From Trichaptum fuscoviolaceum (Eukaryota; Basidiomycota; Agaricomycetes; Hymenochaetales; Trichaptaceae): a stretch of 64,000 nucleotides of DNA. The notes under the pieces were generated by a model. It saw nothing but the letters and a program-made list of their open reading frames with translations, had not been told where the DNA came from and ran no database searches. Within the stretch, counting starts at the first letter, position 1, and each line of letters begins with the position of its first letter. The DNA lies in contig CAJSYZ010000005.1 in assembly GCA_910574455.1 (NCBI GenBank), positions 5,146,001 through 5,210,000 on the forward strand, written 5' to 3'. The translations under genes and the position numbers were made by a program. Below, piece by piece: positions 59,605 to 64,000 of this stretch.

Positions 59605-60164
59605 GGGAGGACATCGACACCCGATGTGACGGGGGTCGACAGGAGGCTGAGATCTAATTCAAGGGCTACGACTCCGGACACAACGACTGTTCCTATGGAC
59701 AGCCAGCTTCTAAGGGAGAGACGTCTTGCAAGACTCAATGCACCTCCTTTGCCGCGGAACGAGAATCTCGAAATGGAACGGGAAGGCGCAGGAGTAATGC
59801 CACCTATACAGGAAGAAGGACCAATGGACGACGCGACGTCAGCTGGATCGCGTGCAGCGACTGATGCTCCCTTGATGGATGGGAATGAAAGGAACACAGC
59901 GCAAGGTAAAGTGAAGCATGAAATATTGCGTCTGACAAGGACATCTGCTCATAGGAAACAGATAGCGGGCCCGGATTGAATCCGGGGGCACCAGATAGTG
60001 GTCTCGAAAATGCAGGAAATGGTAAGGCGCTTAGTGTAGAGGTATACTATGCCATCTGATCAAAGGAATTTGATGAAATAGGAACCACGCCAGCTGAAGG
60101 CACAGGGCAAGGATTGAATACGGATGCACCAGGAAATGGTCACGAAAATACTGGAAATAGTAAG
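59605..60164 (+). pseudogene. Unrecognised gene with repeated exons, interrupted by the retrotransposon
   Basis: A frame with RLRSNSRATTPDTTTVPMDS and LLRERRLARLNAPPLPRNEN ends at a GTAAAG donor near 59905. Two exons follow with near-repeat content: GPGLNPGAPDSGLENAGN (about 59967-60019, donor GTAAGG) and GQGLNTDAPGNGHENTGN (about 60082-60160, donor GTAAGT). All are phase 1, so the exons look tandemly duplicated. Directly after the last donor the sequence changes to the TCCCG-rich retrotransposon LTR. No known domain. Whether the gene continues beyond the element cannot be seen. The alternative is that this is part of another mobile element. Confidence 0.4.
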
Positions 60165-60982
60165 TGTCGAGATCCCGGGCTCCTTTTCTCATTTCCCGCA
60201 CTTTCCCGCCAAGGATCCCGACATGAGCAGACAAACCCGCGGGGAGAATCCCGCCATTGGATTCCCCGCGCGAAACCTCATTCCCGAATCGCACGATCCC
60301 ATGCTCACGTGACTTATCCCGCACCACCGTCCCGGCAACCATGCACGCATACACACACTCATTTACGACGACCCGCCACGGCACACGTACATTCACTTAT
60401 CAACATACGCTCATTAATCCGTTAGTAACCTCAAGGTGACGACCTGCAACAGTCTGGCATACCTAGTCTGGCTAGTCGCGGCCCCGGACCGGACGCTGAC
60501 GTCCACGGACAGGCCGTAGCCATCTGGAGAGACGGGATAGACATGCCTAGCAGTGCGGTCGTAGCATGTATCGTTTGTAGTAGATAGGTGCGCATTGCGC
60601 AAGGACACTTAGCGTAGATTAACTATACAGTCTTTACGAAGTAGATAAATAGCTGTAGGCATCGTAAGGAGCACCCCACTTTTGACCTCTTGTGGAGTGC
60701 TTCCTTAGGTGCGATCTCTCTCTTTTCTCCTGTGTAGTTAGTTGCGCAATACTTACTTGTGGAGTGCTTCCTTAGGGATCCGCTTACTTGACGTTCAAAG
60801 CAGTGAAGAGTCCTAGCTGGCCTTGAGAATCCCGCGACGCGCCTGGATAGAATCCCGCGCGTTTCCCGCCTGAATTCCCACGCTCGTTCCCAGTCGCGAA
60901 TCCAGATTCCCGAACGCGGGTTCTTGTCGCGAATTCCAGTTTCCCGAACTGTTTCCCGCTACAATTCCCGAAGGTCGTAACA
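60165..60982 (+). repeat. Presumed 5' LTR of the gypsy element
   Basis: Starts TGTCGAGATCCCGG and ends GGTCGTAACA, about 818 bp. It is rich in TCCCG/ATTCCCG words, and CTTGTGGAGTGCTTCCTTAG occurs twice (about 60689 and 60758). A TATA-like GATAAATA at 60644-60651 stands about 30 bp before ACTTTTGACCT (60678-60688), which would be the start of the R region. The left boundary is the least sure; a start nearer 60570 is possible. Confidence 0.55.
60644..60651 (+). promoter_or_regulatory. TATA-like box of the retrotransposon promoter
   Basis: GATAAATA lies 27-34 bp upstream of the 11-nt block that pairs with the primer-binding site, the spacing expected if transcription starts at 60678. Confidence 0.4.
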
Positions 60983-60984
60983 TT

Positions 60985-60995
60985 AGGTCAAAAGT
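60985..60995 (+). other. Primer-binding site complementary to the LTR (self-priming type)
   Basis: AGGTCAAAAGT is the perfect reverse complement of ACTTTTGACCT at 60678-60688 inside the LTR. It lies two bases after the presumed LTR end. In the fission yeast element Tf1 the first 11 nt of the mRNA pair with an 11-nt primer-binding site to start reverse transcription without tRNA; the length and position here agree with that scheme. Confidence 0.65.
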
Positions 60996-61071
60996 CCTGG
61001 CTCACCGCCGCTCGGACTCGACACCCTCACGCTCTTTACTTCTACCCCCGCACCCGTACCGCCGACCAGCG

Positions 61072-62280
61072 ATGTCATCCCACCAGGAATGGGGAGGACT
61101 CGCAGATACCTTCGCTTTCCCGTCCCCGAGCTCCTCGATGGAGGAAGACAAACTCCAGCCCATCCTTGATCGCCTCGACACCCTCGAAAAACGCTACTCC
61201 AAGTTAGTCAACGAACACAATCAGGTTCAGAACACTGTCGCCCAGCTCAAGCACGCCAACCAGGCGTTAGAAGCCCAAATCGCGAGCCAGCCCGCCTCCC
61301 CGTCTGGGGGTGGAGCAGGGCTCAAGATGAAGCTTCCCGACACCTTCGAAGGCGAACGAGCCAAGCTGGAAAACTGGATTCACCAGATTAAGCTCTACCT
61401 GTTCGGACAACATCCGGGGCTGGACGAAACCCGCAAGGTCGCATTCGCCCTGATGCTACTGCGGGGACCGGCGCAAGACTGGGCACGACCCATTCTAGAT
61501 CGACTCCAGGACATCCCGACACCGCCAGAAGCCGCCAGCCTGGAGGCCCTGTTCGCCGCCCTGCGCGCCTCTTACGGAGAAATCGATGCAGACAAAGCCG
61601 CAGCCGACAAGCTGATGCGCCTACGCCAGACAGGAACGGTCGCAGAGTTTGCGTCGCAATTCCGTGCCCTCCAAGCCCTCACCGGGTGGCCCAAGGACGC
61701 GACGACGGATGTCATCTACCTCGACATGTTCCGGAAGGGACTCAAAGACCAAGTTCGCCAGCACATCGCCAGCACAGAGGCGAAGGATATGAAATTCGAT
61801 GCCTACGTCAACTGGGTTTCCGAGACGGACGAGAAGCTAAGGCTCGCACACGCCTATGGACCAGTATCGAAGCCAGCGGCTACGCCCCGAAGCAATCCCG
61901 GCACCACTAGTTCAGCTCCGCGTACGATCCCGACTGCGGGCGCAAGCTCGACGAAGGATCCCAACGCGATGGAGATTGACAGGGTGCGCCGGGAGCGCAG
62001 GAGTAAGGGACTATGCTACTACTGCGGAGAGAAAGACCATCTGGTGAGCGATTGCCCAACGCGACCGCCAACCCGAAACCTAAAGGCGACGAAATCCACG
62101 TCCCCGTCGAGCCCATCGCCCCCCGCGCTCCAGTCATTCGAAGAAACGCTCAAACGTATGGCGGAACAGTACGTCCAGAATGTGCAGCAGTCCGTGCTAC
62201 AGAACGCATTCGCCGCCATGACGCCCGCCGCCAAGAACGTTCACAATCCCGAAGCCCCGCCCCCAGCGGATTTTCAGTAG
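61072..62280 (+). CDS. Retrotransposon Gag
   Basis: 402 residues from ATG 61072 to TAG 62278-62280. It has an N-terminal coiled coil (ILDRLDTLEKRYSKLVNEHN), the retrotransposon capsid domain from about residue 85 (LPDTFEGERAKLENWI, later TVAEFASQFRALQ), a Pro/Ser linker and one zinc knuckle of the CCHC type, CYYCGEKDHLVSDC, at about residues 318-331. It forms the particle and binds the element RNA. No disabling change. Confidence 0.93.
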   Translation: MSSHQEWGGLADTFAFPSPSSSMEEDKLQPILDRLDTLEKRYSKLVNEHNQVQNTVAQLKHANQALEAQIASQPASPSGGGAGLKMKLPDTFEGERAKLENWIHQIKLYLFGQHPGLDETRKVAFALMLLRGPAQDWARPILDRLQDIPTPPEAASLEALFAALRASYGEIDADKAAADKLMRLRQTGTVAEFASQFRALQALTGWPKDATTDVIYLDMFRKGLKDQVRQHIASTEAKDMKFDAYVNWVSETDEKLRLAHAYGPVSKPAATPRSNPGTTSSAPRTIPTAGASSTKDPNAMEIDRVRRERRSKGLCYYCGEKDHLVSDCPTRPPTRNLKATKSTSPSSPSPPALQSFEETLKRMAEQYVQNVQQSVLQNAFAAMTPAAKNVHNPEAPPPADFQ

Positions 62281-64000
62281 GGTCGTATTGCTCAGTCGCG
62301 CCCTATACGACCCAACCGCCCTTGTGGCCGAAGAACTCTCTTAATAATGGTCCCTTGTATTTAACCATCTCTACAATAGACCGTCGTCTTAGACGACATT
62401 TGAAGTTCCCGGTACAGGTTAGCGACGGAAAGACGGATGCCTTAGCCACAGTAATGTTAGACAGCGGTGCGTCGGGAACTTTCATAAATTCCCGCTACGT
62501 TTCGCGACACGGACTCCAGACCCGGGACTTGGTAATCCCGATACTTTTGCGAAACGCAGACAATTCCCCGAACGCGATTGGACGCATCACCAAGGAAGTA
62601 GTCCTCAACGTCGAGATGAAGGGACACTTAGAACAGTTGACCATGGCCGTCGCGGATATTGGCGACGACGATATTATCATGGGGATCGACTGGTTGCGGC
62701 ACCATAACCCAACCATTGACTGGACCAACGATGTGGTCGATCTCAACCGCTGCCCGCCCCAGTGTGACAACCAGCAACGCCTGGTCCCGCTTCCCCGCCT
62801 CGCCATAGCAGAAGAAGTCGAGACCCCCTGGGGGCCCGACAGGACCCAGGCCGAATGGGAAGCTGTCCCACCGGGATTTCGGTACTCAGAAAAATATTGG
62901 GACCAGTACCACGACGCCGAATCCTACTTCGTCACGACGGACGACCATTTCGCGTACAAAATTGCCGCCTCGTACACCCACTCCCAGGCTATCGCTGAGA
63001 AGTCGGCGGTGAAGGAAGGCGAGAAAACCTTCGAAGAACTAGTTCCCCCCGAATTCCGTGAGTTTGCCGACGTTTTCTCGAAAGTTGAATCCGAAAGGCT
63101 TCCACTGCGCAAGCCGTATGACCACGCCATAGATTTAGAACCCGGGAAGGTTCCCCCGTACAGCAAAATCTATCCCTTGGCCCCAGCTGAACGCGATGCC
63201 CTTCGCGAATTCGTTGACGAAAACCTGCGCAAGGGGTACATACGACCTTCGAAATCCCCTGCAGCGGCTCCCGTCTTCTTTATCAAGAAAAAGGATGGAA
63301 CCTTGCGCATGGTAGTCGATTACCGACGACTGAACGACATCACGGTCAAGAATCGATACCCGCTTCCCCTCACGATGGAACTCGTAGACGCGCTGCAAAA
63401 GGCGAAGGTTTTCACGACTCTAGATTTACGATGGGGCTACCACAATGTGCGACTGAAGCAAGGCGACGAGTGGAAGGCTGCATTTCGGACTCAGGCAGGA
63501 CATTTCGAACCAACGGTGATGACATTCGGGCTCACGAATGCCCCAGCGACCTTCCAGCACATGATGAACGATATCTTCAAAGACCTCATTGGAGTATACG
63601 TGATCATCTATCTTGACGACTTGCTAATCTTTTCCGAAGATGAATCGCAGCACGATGAACACGTACGGGAAGTCCTTAAACGGCTACGCGAAAACGACTT
63701 GTTCTGCAAACCCGAAAAGTGCAAATTCAAACAGACTTCCGTCGAGTATCTCGGGATGATTATTTCGCAGGGAAAGGTGGCGATGGATCCCGCCAAGGTA
63801 CAGGCGGTCCTCGACTGGCCTACCCCGAAAAAGGTGAAAGACATTCAAGCCTTCCTCGGGTTCGCGAATTTCTATCGACGCTTCATTCGGGATTTCTCGC
63901 ACATCGTCAAACCGCTCACGACGCTGCTGAAGAAGGACGTTCGCTGGGCCTGGACAGAAAACCAGCAGTTCGCCTTCGACTATCTCAAGCGCATGTTCAC
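62281..64000 (+). CDS. Retrotransposon Pol: protease and reverse transcriptase (3' end outside window)
   Basis: The frame is -1 relative to gag and open far upstream of the gag stop, so Pol is probably made by a -1 shift in the overlap or by another recoding route. The aspartic protease motif is LDSGASGTFI (about 62458-62487), with a later MGIDWL. Reverse transcriptase follows: the FIKKKDGTLRMVVDYRRLN region (about 63283-63339), LDLRWGYHNVRL, and the catalytic YLDDLLIFS (about 63611-63637), then GFANFYRRFIRDFS, where the connection to RNase H begins. RNase H and integrase lie beyond 64000. Clearly Ty3/gypsy by the order protease-RT and the motif forms. No stop is seen in 1720 bases. Confidence 0.93.

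Larger units (their letters stand above)
60165..64000 (+). mobile_element. Ty3/gypsy LTR retrotransposon, 5' part (continues past window)
   Basis: It comprises a 5' LTR (about 60165-60982), a primer-binding site, gag at 61072 and pol running off the window. The coding parts look intact, with no internal stop in the visible gag or pol, so it may be a recent insertion. The LTR limits are inferred from TG...CA ends, from the position of the primer-binding site and from the TCCCG-rich composition that starts at 60170. The second LTR lies outside the window and would settle them. The insertion point falls directly after an exon donor, GTAAG. Confidence 0.85.

Overview
The window reads as nuclear DNA of a filamentous basidiomycete, most likely an Agaricomycete. 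Genes are split by many short GT-AG introns (about 50-60 bp), and the protein families (small UbiA membrane prenyltransferases, salicylate-hydroxylase-like flavoproteins, large CYPs, HECT-like and PHD/caspase-like expansions) are those of mushroom-forming fungi. The species cannot be named from sequence alone.

Layout. 1-4133: 3' part of the mitochondrial isoleucyl-tRNA synthetase. 4134-6403: gene-free, with a 762-bp terminal-inverted-repeat element. 6404-33242: a specialised-metabolism region with two copies each of a UbiA prenyltransferase, a class A FAD monooxygenase and a P450: UbiA-1 (-), FMO1 (+), P450-A (-), then UbiA-2 (+), P450-B (+), FMO2 (-). A C2H2 zinc-finger regulator (10920-12772) and a possible small secreted Cys-rich protein (18132-18508) lie between them. 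The paralogous pairs share intron positions (checked for the UbiA, P450 and most FMO introns), so I read this as a duplicated and rearranged prenyl-aromatic or meroterpenoid gene set; the product is unknown.

33946-34561: a second short TIR element. 34795-39211: two conserved genes, a PTEN-type phosphoinositide phosphatase and a beta-carbonic anhydrase. 39941-42708: a relic of a P450 3' end facing an intact P450-C. 44177-44745: a fragment resembling the TPR end of APC/C subunit Cdc16. The DNA around these relics is rich in CTTGAA motifs and AT-rich repeats.

45729-56710: three large genes in the same orientation. The first has an N-terminal Cys module and a HECT-like ubiquitin-ligase C-terminus. 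The second begins with a sequence resembling the histone H3 tail (KSTGGxAPxK), followed by a PHD finger, a caspase-like His/Cys domain and a zinc ribbon. The third encodes an 898-residue protein of unknown function. This trio is the most likely undescribed system here: ubiquitin-ligase, chromatin-reader/mimic and protease-like parts side by side.

57600-60160: weak small genes, one with repeated exons, into which a Ty3/gypsy retrotransposon appears to have inserted. The element (about 60165 to beyond the window end) has gag, then pol in the -1 frame, and an 11-nt LTR/primer-binding-site complementarity like that of self-priming Tf1-type elements.
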